Shown here in pieces: positions 31,612 to 40,396 of a stretch of 64,000 nt of DNA (its first letter is position 1; each line of letters starts with the position of its first letter). The notes beneath the pieces were generated by a model. The model saw only the letters and a list, made by a program, of their open reading frames with translations, did no database searches and was not told where the DNA came from. Source of the DNA: Dolomitihabitans soli (lineage in GTDB: Bacteria > Actinomycetota > Actinomycetes > Streptosporangiales > Streptosporangiaceae); contig NZ_JAKNTW010000001.1 of NCBI RefSeq assembly GCF_022213955.1, forward strand, positions 496,001 to 560,000, in the 5' to 3' direction. The position numbers were made by a program, and so were the translations under genes.

Positions 31612-32985
31612 TCAGACGGTGCGAACGCAGGCGCACTGGCCTGCCGCGAGTGTGCCCTCCGCAGCCTCTGCGGCTTCCCGGGTGGCGACTTCGGTCCTGG
31701 CGGAAGCGACCGCCACCGCGGCGCGGCCTCCGGCCTCGGCCTTCCTGATGTGTGGCTGGACCGCCACTGCCGTACGCCCTCCGACCTCGACCTGCTCGTC
31801 GCGCGGCCAGACCGCCAGTGCCGTGATGGCTCCGATTACCGCCAGGCCCGCCAGTATGGTCCAGGTGGTCGTGAAGCCCGCGTGCGTGGCGACCCATCCG
31901 GCGATGGGATAGGTGACCAGCCAGGCCAGGTGGGACAGCGAGAACTGGGCGGCGAAGACCTCGGGAATTCCGGTGGGAGCGACCGCCCGGCGAAGCACCC
32001 GCCCGGTCGGCGTGATGATCAGCGCCATCCCGCCGCCGATCGCCACCCAGATCACCCCGGTCGGCAGTGATGCGGCGACGCCCGCCGCGGACATCGTGAC
32101 CGCCGTGCCGACCGCGAACACCAGCACGGCGGCACCGATCAGCATCACGAACCGGTCCGCCACCCGGTCCAGGACGCGCGGGAGGACGAGGGCCACCAGC
32201 AGCGTCCCCGTTCCGGACGCGGCGAGCACCCAGGCCACGTCGGATTGGGCTCCGCCGAGAACGTCGCGGACGTAGTTCACGGTGTTGACGACCACGATGG
32301 AGCCGACGGCGGCGACCACGAGGTTCAGTGCCATGACGCCGCGCAGACTCGGGGTGGCCGCGAAAGTGCGGATCCCCGCCACGGCCCGGTCCCAGGCGTT
32401 CGTGTGCGAGCTGGGGCGCGCGTTGGGGATGCGCGTGGACAGGACCAGCAGCGCGGACACGGCGAACCCGACGGAGGTACCGAGGAACAGCAGGTTGAAC
32501 GACATGAAGGTGAGCGCCACAGCCGCGAGTACGGGGCTCAACAGGCTCTCCATGGTGTAGGCCACCTGCGATGCGGACAGGGCGCGGGTGTAGTCGGCCT
32601 CCTCGGTCACGATGTCGGGGATGACCGCCTGAAACGTCGGGGTGAATGCCGCCGACGCGGTCTGGAGAACCCCGATCAGGACGTAGATGTGCCACACCTC
32701 GGTGACGAACGGCAGCGCGATCACCACCAGAGCGCGCACCACGTCGAGGATCGTGAGAAACCAACGTCTGGGCAGCCGATCGACGTACGCGGCCGCGAGC
32801 GGTGCAACGACCACGTACGCGACCATCTTGATCGTCAGCGCGGTGGCGAGAACCGCACCGGCACGCGGACCTGCGAGCTCGTACGCGAGCAGCCCCAGCG
32901 CGACGGTAGCCAAACCGGTACCGAACAACGCGATGACTTGAGCGCTGAACAGCCGCCGGTAGTCGCGAATCGCGAACAATCCCAT
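31612..32985 (-). CDS. MFS transporter, possibly metal- or stress-induced
   Basis: The 457-residue protein has twelve predicted helices and an MFS motif-A-like loop AAAYVDRLPRRW (residues about 64-75). It resembles the enterobactin/macrolide exporter-like MFS group. Its last 60 residues form a hydrophilic Ala/Val/Glu-rich tail with repeats (GGRTAVAVQ, GGRAAVAVA). ATG at 32983-32985 follows GAGGAG. Upstream are two CsoR-like palindromes, so induction by copper or another metal or sulfur signal is plausible, but the cargo is unknown. Confidence 0.85.
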   Translation of the reverse strand: MGLFAIRDYRRLFSAQVIALFGTGLATVALGLLAYELAGPRAGAVLATALTIKMVAYVVVAPLAAAYVDRLPRRWFLTILDVVRALVVIALPFVTEVWHIYVLIGVLQTASAAFTPTFQAVIPDIVTEEADYTRALSASQVAYTMESLLSPVLAAVALTFMSFNLLFLGTSVGFAVSALLVLSTRIPNARPSSHTNAWDRAVAGIRTFAATPSLRGVMALNLVVAAVGSIVVVNTVNYVRDVLGGAQSDVAWVLAASGTGTLLVALVLPRVLDRVADRFVMLIGAAVLVFAVGTAVTMSAAGVAASLPTGVIWVAIGGGMALIITPTGRVLRRAVAPTGIPEVFAAQFSLSHLAWLVTYPIAGWVATHAGFTTTWTILAGLAVIGAITALAVWPRDEQVEVGGRTAVAVQPHIRKAEAGGRAAVAVASARTEVATREAAEAAEGTLAAGQCACVRTV

Positions 32986-33019
32986 GTCCGTCTCCTCTCG
33001 GCAACCGCAGTCACCACAT

Positions 33020-33036
33020 ATACCCCCTAGGGGTAT
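33020..33036. promoter_or_regulatory. CsoR-like palindrome 1
   Basis: ATACCCCCTAGGGGTAT is a 17-bp palindrome with the G-tract form typical of CsoR-family operators in actinomycetes (TATACCC...GGGTATA). It lies about 35 bp before the MFS start. Confidence 0.6.
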
Positions 33037-33052
33037 TCATCCGAGAGTGTTA

Positions 33053-33071
33053 TATACCGGCTGGGGGTATA
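33053..33071. promoter_or_regulatory. CsoR-like palindrome 2
   Basis: TATACCGGCTGGGGGTATA, a less perfect copy of the same palindrome, 33 bp from the first. The tandem arrangement is typical of cooperative CsoR tetramer binding. No CsoR gene is in the window. Confidence 0.5.
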
Positions 33072-33210
33072 TGTCAACGTGCGAATCCGAGCTCGGCAAG
33101 CTCGACGACGGCGCCCACTCAAGGGCGCCGCCACCTACTCGTTCACCACGGAGCGGACCCAGCCAACTCGTCAGCCGTTGTGCCGAAGGGCCTTGAGGAC
33201 CAGGGGGCGC

Positions 33211-34620
33211 TCAGTGGGAGGCGAGGGCGAGGCGGGCCGCCTGACGGCCGCCCATCCCGTGCACTCCGCTTCCCGGCGGCGTGCTCGCCGAGCACAGATA
33301 GACGCCGCGCAGCGGGGTCCGCCACGGTCGGGGCGACAGCACGGGCCTGACGAACTGGCCGAGGCCGGCCAGCCCGGCGCCGATGTCGCCGCCGACCAGG
33401 TTGGCGTTGTGCCGCTCCAACTCGGCGGGCCCCCGCCCGGCCCGTGCCAGCACCAGGTCGCGGAAGCCGGGCGCGAACCGTTCGATCTGCGTCTCGATCC
33501 GCTCGCTCATGTCCAGCGGCGACCCGTTCGGCACGTGGCAGTAGGCCCACAGCGTGTGCCCACCCGCCGGCGCGCGGCTCGCGTCGGCCGCACCGGGCTG
33601 CACGAGCAGCACGTACGGCCGGCGGGGATGGCGGCCCGCGGCGACCTCCGCCTCGCTGAGCGCGATCTCCTCCAGCGTGCCGCCCAGATGCACGGTGCCC
33701 GCGTCCCGCACGGCGGCATCCCGCCACGGCACCGGACCGGCCAGCGCCCAGTCCATCTTGAACACCCCCGGTCCGTAACGGAACCGCTCCAGCCTGCGCC
33801 GGTAACCGGCGGGCAGCCGCGGCCCCGCCATCGCCAGGAACTGCCGGGGCGTCACGTCGAGCAGGACGATCTCCGCGCGCGGCAGTTCCCGCAGGTCGCC
33901 GATCCGGGTGCCGCTCACCAGTTCGCCGCCGAGCCCGCGCAGCCGGGAGACCATGGCGTCGGCCAGCCCCTGCGAACCGCCGCGCACGACCGGCCAGCCG
34001 ACCAGGTGGGCGAGCGCGGCGAGCACCAGGCCGTAACCGCTGGAGAGGGGCGAGCGCAGGTCGAGCATCGAGTGGGCGGCCATCCCGGCGAGCGCGGCGC
34101 GGGCGCCGGCCGTACGGAAGGCGCGGGCCAGCACGGAGACGGGCAGCAACGCCTGCGGCCCGAACCGGACGGCGGACAGCGGCGCCTGCGGCACGCCGAG
34201 CGGGGCGAGCAGGGTGTCGATCAGCGGGAACCCGGCGCGCGCGGTCGCGCCGACCGTCTCCAGCCAGGCGACGCCGTCCGCACCGAGCCCGGCGGCGGTA
34301 CGGCCGGCCTCGCGGTGGATCAGCACGGCGGGGCCGTCGTCGAGCGGGTGCGCGGCGGGGACGGGCGGATGGCGGAAGTCCACCTCCAGGGCCAGTTCCC
34401 GGAAGGCGGGCGAGGCCAGCGCGAGCGGCAGCACGGCGGCGCACACGTCGTGCCGGTGACCGGGCAGGGTCAGCTCCTCGGTGCGCAGCCCGCCGCCGAA
34501 CCTTTCCCCGGCCTCGACGACCAGCACCCGCCTGCCCGCCGCGGCGAGCGTCAGCGCCCCGACCAGGCCGTTGGGCCCGGAACCGACCACCACCGCGTCG
34601 AACCCGTCGCCCCCGCGCAC
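33211..34620 (-). CDS. FAD-dependent oxidoreductase, phytoene desaturase-like
   Basis: The 469-residue flavoprotein starts with a dinucleotide-binding motif, VVVGSGPNGLVGALTLA, followed by VVEAGERFGGGLRTEEL, and ends with the C-terminal FAD motif YLCSASTPPGSGVHGMGGRQAA. This is the carotenoid-desaturase/PYROXD2-type family; no other carotenoid genes are near, so it need not act on carotenoids. GTG at 34618-34620 starts 2 nt after the DUF3467 stop. No signal peptide. Confidence 0.87.
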   Translation of the reverse strand: MRGGDGFDAVVVGSGPNGLVGALTLAAAGRRVLVVEAGERFGGGLRTEELTLPGHRHDVCAAVLPLALASPAFRELALEVDFRHPPVPAAHPLDDGPAVLIHREAGRTAAGLGADGVAWLETVGATARAGFPLIDTLLAPLGVPQAPLSAVRFGPQALLPVSVLARAFRTAGARAALAGMAAHSMLDLRSPLSSGYGLVLAALAHLVGWPVVRGGSQGLADAMVSRLRGLGGELVSGTRIGDLRELPRAEIVLLDVTPRQFLAMAGPRLPAGYRRRLERFRYGPGVFKMDWALAGPVPWRDAAVRDAGTVHLGGTLEEIALSEAEVAAGRHPRRPYVLLVQPGAADASRAPAGGHTLWAYCHVPNGSPLDMSERIETQIERFAPGFRDLVLARAGRGPAELERHNANLVGGDIGAGLAGLGQFVRPVLSPRPWRTPLRGVYLCSASTPPGSGVHGMGGRQAARLALASH

Positions 34621-34622
34621 CC

Positions 34623-34919
34623 TCAAACCTTCCGGCCGGTTTCCTTCTCGTAAGCGGTGAGCTGCTGCTCCAGCGCCTTCATCAGCTCGAAGACCTGGCT
34701 GGGAGGAAGCCGGATGCGGCTGACGATCCGGGTCGGCACGCTGACGATGCGCTGTCCGGACTGGGGATCGTCGGCGAGCTGTGGTGGCCTTGTGATCACC
34801 GCGAAGTCGAGGACGAAGCCATCCCGGGTGTGCCAGACGGAGGCGAAGTTGGCGTACTGCCCGGCTTCCACCTCGGCTGAGATGCTCACCTCGAGATGGC
34901 TTTCCGGCTCTTCGTTCAC
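34623..34919 (-). CDS. DUF3467 protein
   Basis: The 98-residue protein matches DUF3467: EVEAGQYANFASVWHTRDGFVLDFAVI, then VSRIRLPPSQVFELMKALEQQL. Members are found in many phyla; the function is unknown. A GTG start at 34917-34919 follows AGGAGA. It is 2 nt upstream of the FAD enzyme gene and probably co-transcribed. Confidence 0.88.
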   Translation of the reverse strand: MNEEPESHLEVSISAEVEAGQYANFASVWHTRDGFVLDFAVITRPPQLADDPQSGQRIVSVPTRIVSRIRLPPSQVFELMKALEQQLTAYEKETGRKV

Positions 34920-34997
34920 TTTCGTCTCCTACGGCACGGGGGGTTGGCTCCATGCTGCCCTGCCCGGCGGTGCCGCGCGTGGTCGGCGCGCCGGGCG

Positions 34998-35648
34998 TCA
35001 GTTCAGGATGGAGGGGTACGGCTTGGCGCCGCGTTGCTGGAGCATCCCGGTCATCAGCTTGATCTCGCCGCTCTGACCGTTGCTGATATGGCGTGCCATG
35101 GTGGCGACCTCCTGGCGGTCGGACAGCCGGAGCAGCCCGTCCGCCATCTCCACGCCGCCCTCGTGGTGGCGGGTCATGAGCTGGAGGAACAGGATCTCGG
35201 CGTCCTTGCCCTCCGCCTGCCTCAGCCGTTCGAGTTCCGCGTCGGAGGCCATGCCGGGCATCGCGGCGCCCGAGCCGGCGGTCCGGCCCGCGGCGTGGCC
35301 GCCGTGCCCGGCCATCCAGGCCATCACGGGGCGTGTCGATGACTGGTTGAGTTCCCACTGCTGGAGCCAGCCCATGAAGACGCCCCGCTGCGCGGTCTGG
35401 GTGACGATGATGTCGTAGGCCAGTGACCGCACCGTCTCGTCGCCGGTGGCGTCGCGCACGACGAAGGCCATCTCGACCGCCTGGGCGTGGTGCACCGCCA
35501 TGTCACGGGAGAATCCGGCTTCGGCCGACGCGTCGGCCGGTGTGGTGGTCCTCCCGACGATCAGCAGGACCACTGCGGCGATCACCACCATCGTGCCCAG
35601 CGCGAGGACGAGGGGCCGCCGCCTTGACCTTTCCTGAGAGATGTCCAT
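34998..35648 (-). CDS. DUF305 protein, CopM-like (probable copper-binding)
   Basis: The 216-residue protein has one N-terminal membrane anchor (about residues 13-31) and two DUF305 units. The paired motifs are FSRDMAVHHAQAVEM (from about residue 45) and LMTRHHEGGVEMA (near residue 157); Met-rich MPGMAS lies between. DUF305 proteins such as cyanobacterial CopM bind copper outside the membrane through these His and Met residues. It is divergent from the DUF3105 gene around a 25-bp palindrome. Confidence 0.87.
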   Translation of the reverse strand: MDISQERSRRRPLVLALGTMVVIAAVVLLIVGRTTTPADASAEAGFSRDMAVHHAQAVEMAFVVRDATGDETVRSLAYDIIVTQTAQRGVFMGWLQQWELNQSSTRPVMAWMAGHGGHAAGRTAGSGAAMPGMASDAELERLRQAEGKDAEILFLQLMTRHHEGGVEMADGLLRLSDRQEVATMARHISNGQSGEIKLMTGMLQQRGAKPYPSILN

Positions 35649-35713
35649 CGTATGCCCAGAGTACCTATGATCTCGGGTTGAAGGCGTAAAGCGCGTGGTC
35701 GACGCCTTATTCT

Positions 35714-35738
35714 CCCTATACGCCCATAGGGCATAGGG
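35714..35738. promoter_or_regulatory. Palindrome between the DUF305 and DUF3105 genes
   Basis: The 25-bp element has arms CCCTAT/ATAGGG and GCCC/GGGC around ATA, off perfect symmetry by two bases. Its TATAC...CCC...GGG...ATA form resembles the sites before the MFS gene, so a shared CsoR-like regulator is possible. Confidence 0.5.
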
Positions 35739-35770
35739 TGACCCCGTTCAGGGCCACCGATGGAGGAACG

Positions 35771-36505
35771 ATGACCAAGGACAGGGCGCAGGCCAGGCGC
35801 GAGAATCTCGCGAAGATGCGCGCCGACCAGAAACGCAAAGAGCGTCGTGCCTCTCTGCTGATGTGGGGCGTGGGCGGGCTCGTCATCGTCGTGCTCGTCG
35901 GATTGGTGGGGTTCTACCTGATCAACCAGCGTTCGCAGAGCTCGCTGGACGCGGTGACGACGACGAAGTACCCCGGCAGCGTCCACAAGGAAACCAAGAT
36001 CACTTATGCGGAGCAGCCGCCGGTCGGCGGTGAGCACAACTCCAAATGGCAGAACTGCGGCATCTATCAGGAGCCGTTGAACAACGAGAACGCCGTCCAC
36101 TCGATGGAACACGGCGCGGTGTGGATCACGTACCGACCTGACCTGCCCAAGGCCCAGGTCGAGCAGCTACAGGAGGTGGCCGGCGCCGACCTCGTGCTGC
36201 TGAGCCCCTACCCCGGGCTGCCCGCCCCGGTCGTGGCCAGTTCCTGGAACAACCAGCTCAAGCTCACGGGCGCGGACGACCCGAGGCTGCCGCGCTTCAT
36301 CTCCAAGTACAAGAACAACCCGCAGACGACCCCCGAGTTCGGGGCTCCCTGCACCGGCGGCACCGACGCGACCGCGGCGCAGAGCCCGATCCCGGACGCG
36401 GCGCCGTCCCCGACCGGCACCGCCGAGCCGAGTGCGACCGGCAGCCCCGCGCCGTCCGAGACCGGCGCCGCCGAGCCGAGTGCCACGCCGACCGCCGGCT
36501 CCTGA
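35771..36505 (+). CDS. DUF3105 membrane-anchored protein
   Basis: The 244-residue protein has a cytoplasmic basic N-terminus, one membrane helix ([20 protein letters not shown], residues about 31-50) and an external DUF3105 domain marked by [35 protein letters not shown] and [17 protein letters not shown]. The tail of about 35 residues is Pro/Thr/Ser-rich with AEPSAT repeats. DUF3105 function is unknown, but the conserved HxxxxQxCG and MEHG motifs suggest metal binding. GGAGGA lies 4 nt before ATG 35771. The divergent DUF305 neighbour suggests a copper link. Confidence 0.85.
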   Translation: MTKDRAQARRENLAKMRADQKRKERRASLLMWGVGGLVIVVLVGLVGFYLINQRSQSSLDAVTTTKYPGSVHKETKITYAEQPPVGGEHNSKWQNCGIYQEPLNNENAVHSMEHGAVWITYRPDLPKAQVEQLQEVAGADLVLLSPYPGLPAPVVASSWNNQLKLTGADDPRLPRFISKYKNNPQTTPEFGAPCTGGTDATAAQSPIPDAAPSPTGTAEPSATGSPAPSETGAAEPSATPTAGS

Positions 36506-36537
36506 GGCGCCGCGGCAGCCGGGAACGCCGCCCGCCT

Positions 36538-36602
36538 CCGCCGCTGAGCGGCGGAACGGCGGGGGAACGCCACCGACGACCGGGCGGCGGAGAACGCCGC
36601 CC
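36538..36602. terminator. Bidirectional terminator hairpins
   Basis: Two tight hairpins lie between convergent DUF3105 and ald: CCGCCGC-TGA-GCGGCGG at 36538-36554 and GGGCGGCG-GAGAA-CGCCGCCC at 36582-36602. Either could end transcription from both sides. Confidence 0.6.
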
Positions 36603-36649
36603 CCCGGCCCCGGCGCCGCGCTCAGGAGCCTCCCGATCGGTTCCGCGGC

Positions 36650-37765
36650 TCAGACGAGCAACTGTTCCACGGAGATCGCCGCCAGCCCGTGCGCCTCGGC
36701 CACGGGCCGGTTGGCGAGGTGACCCTCGTGGGTGTTGAGGCCGCGGGCCAGCGCCGGGTCCGCGGCGAGCGCCTCCCGCCAGCCGAGGTCGGCGATCGAC
36801 AGCGCGTACGGCACGGTCACGTTCGTCAGCGCGTACGTCGAGGTGTGCGGCACCGCGCCGGGCATGTTGGCGACGCAGTAGAAGACCGAGTCGTGCACCC
36901 GGTAGATCGGGTCGGCGTGCGTCGTCGGACGCGAGTCCTCGAAGCAGCCGCCCTGGTCGATGGAGATGTCCACCAGCACGGAGCCCGGCCGCATCCGCGA
37001 GACCAGCTCGTTGGTGATCAGCTTGGGGGCCCGCGCGCCGGGGACCAGCACCGCCCCGATCACCAGGTCGGCCTCCAGTACGGCCCGCTCGACCTCGTAG
37101 GCGTTGGACGCGATGGTCTGGCAGTGCCCCTGGTAGATGATGTCGGCCTGGCGCAGCCGGTCGATGTTCCGGTCGAGCAGGAGCACCTCGGACTGCATGC
37201 CGAGCGCGATCGCCGCGGCGTTCATGCCCGAGACCCCCGCGCCGATCACCACCACCCGCGCCGCGTGCACGCCGGACACCCCGCCCATGAGCACGCCGCG
37301 CCCGCCGCCCTGACGCATCAGGTGGTAGGCGCCCACCTGCGGGGCGAGCCGCCCGGCGACCTCGGACATCGGCGCGAGCAGCGGCAGGAACCCGTTGGCC
37401 GTCTGCACCGTCTCGTAGGCGATGCCGGTGATCCCGGAGTCGAGCATGGCCTTCGTGCACCCGGCGGACGCCGCCAGGTGCAGGTAGGTGAACAGCACCT
37501 GGCCCTTGCGCATCAGGGGGTACTCCCCGGGGATCGGCTCCTTCACCTTCAGGATCAGCTCGGCCCTGGCCCACACCTCCTCGGCGGTGGGCAGGATCGT
37601 CGCGCCGGCGGCCTCGAAGTCGACGTCGAGAATGGCGGACCCCACTCCCGCCTCGCGCTCGATGAAGACGTGGTGCCCATGGCGTACGAGTTCGTGTGCG
37701 CCCGCAGGGGTGAGCGCGACGCGATACTCGTTGTTCTTCACCTCTCGGGGGACTCCGATCCTCAC
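36650..37765 (-). CDS. ald: Alanine dehydrogenase
   Basis: Ald reversibly turns L-alanine, NAD and water into pyruvate, NADH and ammonium. The 371 residues match the family length exactly. Visible are the N-terminal [19 protein letters not shown], the substrate Lys in KVKEPIP, His96 region (YLHLAAS) and the cofactor loop [21 protein letters not shown] at 37763-37765 follows GAGGAG; a longer upstream frame is not conserved. Stand-alone gene, divergent from the Excalibur-domain gene. Confidence 0.96.
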   Translation of the reverse strand: MRIGVPREVKNNEYRVALTPAGAHELVRHGHHVFIEREAGVGSAILDVDFEAAGATILPTAEEVWARAELILKVKEPIPGEYPLMRKGQVLFTYLHLAASAGCTKAMLDSGITGIAYETVQTANGFLPLLAPMSEVAGRLAPQVGAYHLMRQGGGRGVLMGGVSGVHAARVVVIGAGVSGMNAAAIALGMQSEVLLLDRNIDRLRQADIIYQGHCQTIASNAYEVERAVLEADLVIGAVLVPGARAPKLITNELVSRMRPGSVLVDISIDQGGCFEDSRPTTHADPIYRVHDSVFYCVANMPGAVPHTSTYALTNVTVPYALSIADLGWREALAADPALARGLNTHEGHLANRPVAEAHGLAAISVEQLLV

Positions 37766-37958
37766 GATTTCTCCTCGGGTCGGCGCTTTTCCTTCACTCT
37801 CCGTTCCCGCAGCCCCGTGGGCCACGCGCAGATTGGCTTGAATCGCTGGATCTTGGTGACAATTTGTTAAGAACCAACCCTGCTGACTCGCGGGTTTCCG
37901 GGTAGTACCGCGGATCGGTAGGCTCACCCGCGAACATCATCAGGATTTGGGGTTACCG

Positions 37959-38906
37959 ATGGAAAAGCAGCCGGTTGCGGGAGAGAAGCCCGGGCCGACT
38001 CCCGCGGAGCCCGGCCAGCCGCGGGCGAGCCGGATCACCACCGCCCTGCTGGCCGTCGCGCTGGTCCTGGTCGTCGTGATCACCGGGGTGCTCGGCACGG
38101 TGGCCGTCCTGATGACGCGTAACCCCGACACGCTTCCCGGTGGGACCCTCCCGCACCGGCTGCCCGCCCCCATCCACTTCGCCCCGGTGACCGCGACGCA
38201 GGCGGCGCCGTGCCCGGGCGTGCAGGCCGTGCTCGACGAGGCCGGCACGACCTGTTACGTCGTGGCGGCCGGCATCAACGTGACTTCGGTGCAGAAGATC
38301 GAGTCGATCAGGGAGGGGAACGGCACCTACGCCGTCAGGGTGGCGCTGCCCGCGCCGTTCAGGGAGCAGATCGGCGCGCTGACCCAGGAGGAGGTCAAGA
38401 AACAGATCGCCGTCGTGGTGGCCGAGAAGGTCGTGGCGGCCCCCACGGTCGCTCAGGCGATCAGCGTGGACAGCCTGAGCATCACCGGCTCCTTCTCCAA
38501 GGAGGTGGCCGACGGCCTGGTGGCCCGGCTGCTGGGCGGCACCCAGCCGGTGCCCAGCACGCCCGCGCCGCCCGCCGTCTCCGGCTCCACGGACACCTCC
38601 GCGCCGCCCACGGGCCCGGTGAGCCCTCCGGTCACCTCACCGTCCGACGCGGGCACCGGCACCTCGGCTCCGTCCACCGGTACCTCGTCCACCGGTACCC
38701 CGTCCACCTCCCCCTCCGCTCCCGCCGCGATCGGCAACCCCCAGGGTGCCGATCCCAAATTCCCGTCCTGTAAAGAGGCCACCGACGCCGGCTACGGCCC
38801 CTACTTCAAGGAGAGCCACCCGGAGTACGCCTACTACCCGGACAACGACAAGGACGGCGTGGCCTGCGACGCCGACGAGCTCAACCGGCCCGCCCCGCCC
38901 CGCTGA
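37959..38906 (+). CDS. Membrane protein with C-terminal Excalibur calcium-binding domain
   Basis: The 315-residue protein has one membrane helix (about residues 28-52), an external alpha-beta region resembling the SecD P1 domain (PCPGVQAVLDEAGTTCYVV...), a long Pro/Ser/Thr linker (residues about 200-270) and an Excalibur domain: FPSCKEATDAGYGPYFK and the calcium loop DNDKDGVACD. Excalibur domains occur on many Gram-positive surface proteins. I chose ATG 37959 rather than the TTG at 37947. Role unknown; it may sit in the cell envelope. Confidence 0.8.
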   Translation: MEKQPVAGEKPGPTPAEPGQPRASRITTALLAVALVLVVVITGVLGTVAVLMTRNPDTLPGGTLPHRLPAPIHFAPVTATQAAPCPGVQAVLDEAGTTCYVVAAGINVTSVQKIESIREGNGTYAVRVALPAPFREQIGALTQEEVKKQIAVVVAEKVVAAPTVAQAISVDSLSITGSFSKEVADGLVARLLGGTQPVPSTPAPPAVSGSTDTSAPPTGPVSPPVTSPSDAGTGTSAPSTGTSSTGTPSTSPSAPAAIGNPQGADPKFPSCKEATDAGYGPYFKESHPEYAYYPDNDKDGVACDADELNRPAPPR

Positions 38907-38966
38907 CCGGGCAGCGCGCACCCCCATCGCCTACGTGTCGGTCGACCCCGAGGGGAACCCCGGCCG

Positions 38967-40352
38967 CTAGCTGATCAGCCCTTCGAACGCGTCGATCGCG
39001 AAGTAGGCGGCGAAGATCAGCGCGACGATCCACAACAGCCAGTGGATCTCCCCGAACCGTCCCCGCGCGGCCTTGACCGTCACGTAGGCGATCACACCCG
39101 CACCGACGCCGTTGGTGATGCTGTAGGTGAAGGGCATCAGCGCGATCGTCAGGAAGGCGGGGATCGCCACATCAAGGTCTTGCCAGGGCACGTTCCTGCT
39201 CTGCGTCATCATCAGCGCGCCGACGAGCACCAGGGCGGGCGCGGCGGCCGCGGCGGGCACGACCATGGTGATCGGCGTGAACAGCAGGGTGAGCGCGAGC
39301 AGCCCGCCGGTCGCGACGCTGGCCAGGCCGGTCCGCGCGCCCTCGCCGACGCCCGCGGCCGACTCCACGAAGACGGTGCCGGCCGAGGAGCTGGTCGCCC
39401 CGCCGATCGCGGCGGCCACGCCGTCGACCGTGAGGATCGCGCCCAGCCGGGGAACCCGCCCCTGCTCGTCGACCAGCCCGGCCTCGTCGCTCACCCCGAT
39501 GATGGTGCCCATCGCGTCGAAGAAGCCGGACAGGACGAGGGTGAACAGCACCACGGTCGCGGTGACCACGCCGGCCCTGGCGAAACCGCCGAACAGGTCG
39601 AATTGGCCGAGCAACCCGAAGTCGGGCGCCGAGATCACCGAGTCGGGTATCCGTGGCTCCACCACCCCCCAGCTCCGGGGGGCGATCGTGAAGACCTCGT
39701 CGACGACGATGGCGACCACGGTGGTGACCGCGATGCTGATCAGGATGGCTCCGGGCGTCCTCCTGACGTACAGCGCGATCATGAGCAGCAGGCCGAAGCA
39801 GAACACGGACACCGGCCAGCCCGCGAGGTGTCCCGTCGCGCCGAGCTGCACGGGGGTGCCGATCCCGCGCGCCACGAACCCCGCGTCGACCAGGCCGATC
39901 AGCGCGATGAACAGCCCGATTCCCACGCTGATCGCGTGCTTGAGCGCCAGCGGGATGGCATCCATGATCAGCCGCCGCACGCCGGAGACCGCCAGCAGAA
40001 TGATCAACAACCCCTGGAGCACCACCAGCCCCATCGCCTGCGGCCAGGTCATGTACGGCGCGGCCTGGTAGGCGACCACGGCGTTCAGCCCCAGCCCGGC
40101 CGCCAGCCCGAACGGCGCGTTGCCGATCACGGCCATCAGCAGCGTGCTCACCGCGGCCGCCAGCGCGGTCGCCGTCGTGAGCTGCGGGATCGACAGCTTG
40201 GCTCCGGTGACGTCGGTCGCCCCGGCCAGGATGATCGGGTTCAACAGGATGATGTACGCCATCGCCACGAACGTGGTGACGCCGCCACGCACCTCACGCG
40301 CGACGGTGGTGCCACGCTCCCGCAGTGCGAAGAACCCGCTCAGCGAACCCAT
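38967..40352 (-). CDS. NCS2-type (AzgA-like) purine permease
   Basis: The 461-residue transporter belongs to the AzgA-like nucleobase permeases: TTFVAMAYIILLNP, FGLAAGLGLNAVVAY, SGFFDAMGTIIGVSDEAGL and GGATSSSAGTVFVESAAGVGEGARTG are typical. It likely imports hypoxanthine, xanthine, guanine or adenine with protons. The xanthine dehydrogenase subunit gene lies 44 bp upstream on the same strand, so a purine-catabolic operon under PucR control is likely. ATG at 40350-40352. Confidence 0.92.
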   Translation of the reverse strand: MGSLSGFFALRERGTTVAREVRGGVTTFVAMAYIILLNPIILAGATDVTGAKLSIPQLTTATALAAAVSTLLMAVIGNAPFGLAAGLGLNAVVAYQAAPYMTWPQAMGLVVLQGLLIILLAVSGVRRLIMDAIPLALKHAISVGIGLFIALIGLVDAGFVARGIGTPVQLGATGHLAGWPVSVFCFGLLLMIALYVRRTPGAILISIAVTTVVAIVVDEVFTIAPRSWGVVEPRIPDSVISAPDFGLLGQFDLFGGFARAGVVTATVVLFTLVLSGFFDAMGTIIGVSDEAGLVDEQGRVPRLGAILTVDGVAAAIGGATSSSAGTVFVESAAGVGEGARTGLASVATGGLLALTLLFTPITMVVPAAAAAPALVLVGALMMTQSRNVPWQDLDVAIPAFLTIALMPFTYSITNGVGAGVIAYVTVKAARGRFGEIHWLLWIVALIFAAYFAIDAFEGLIS

Positions 40353-40396
40353 TCCGCCCCCCTCCGCGCGAGGGGGCATCCGGAGACCTACCCAGG

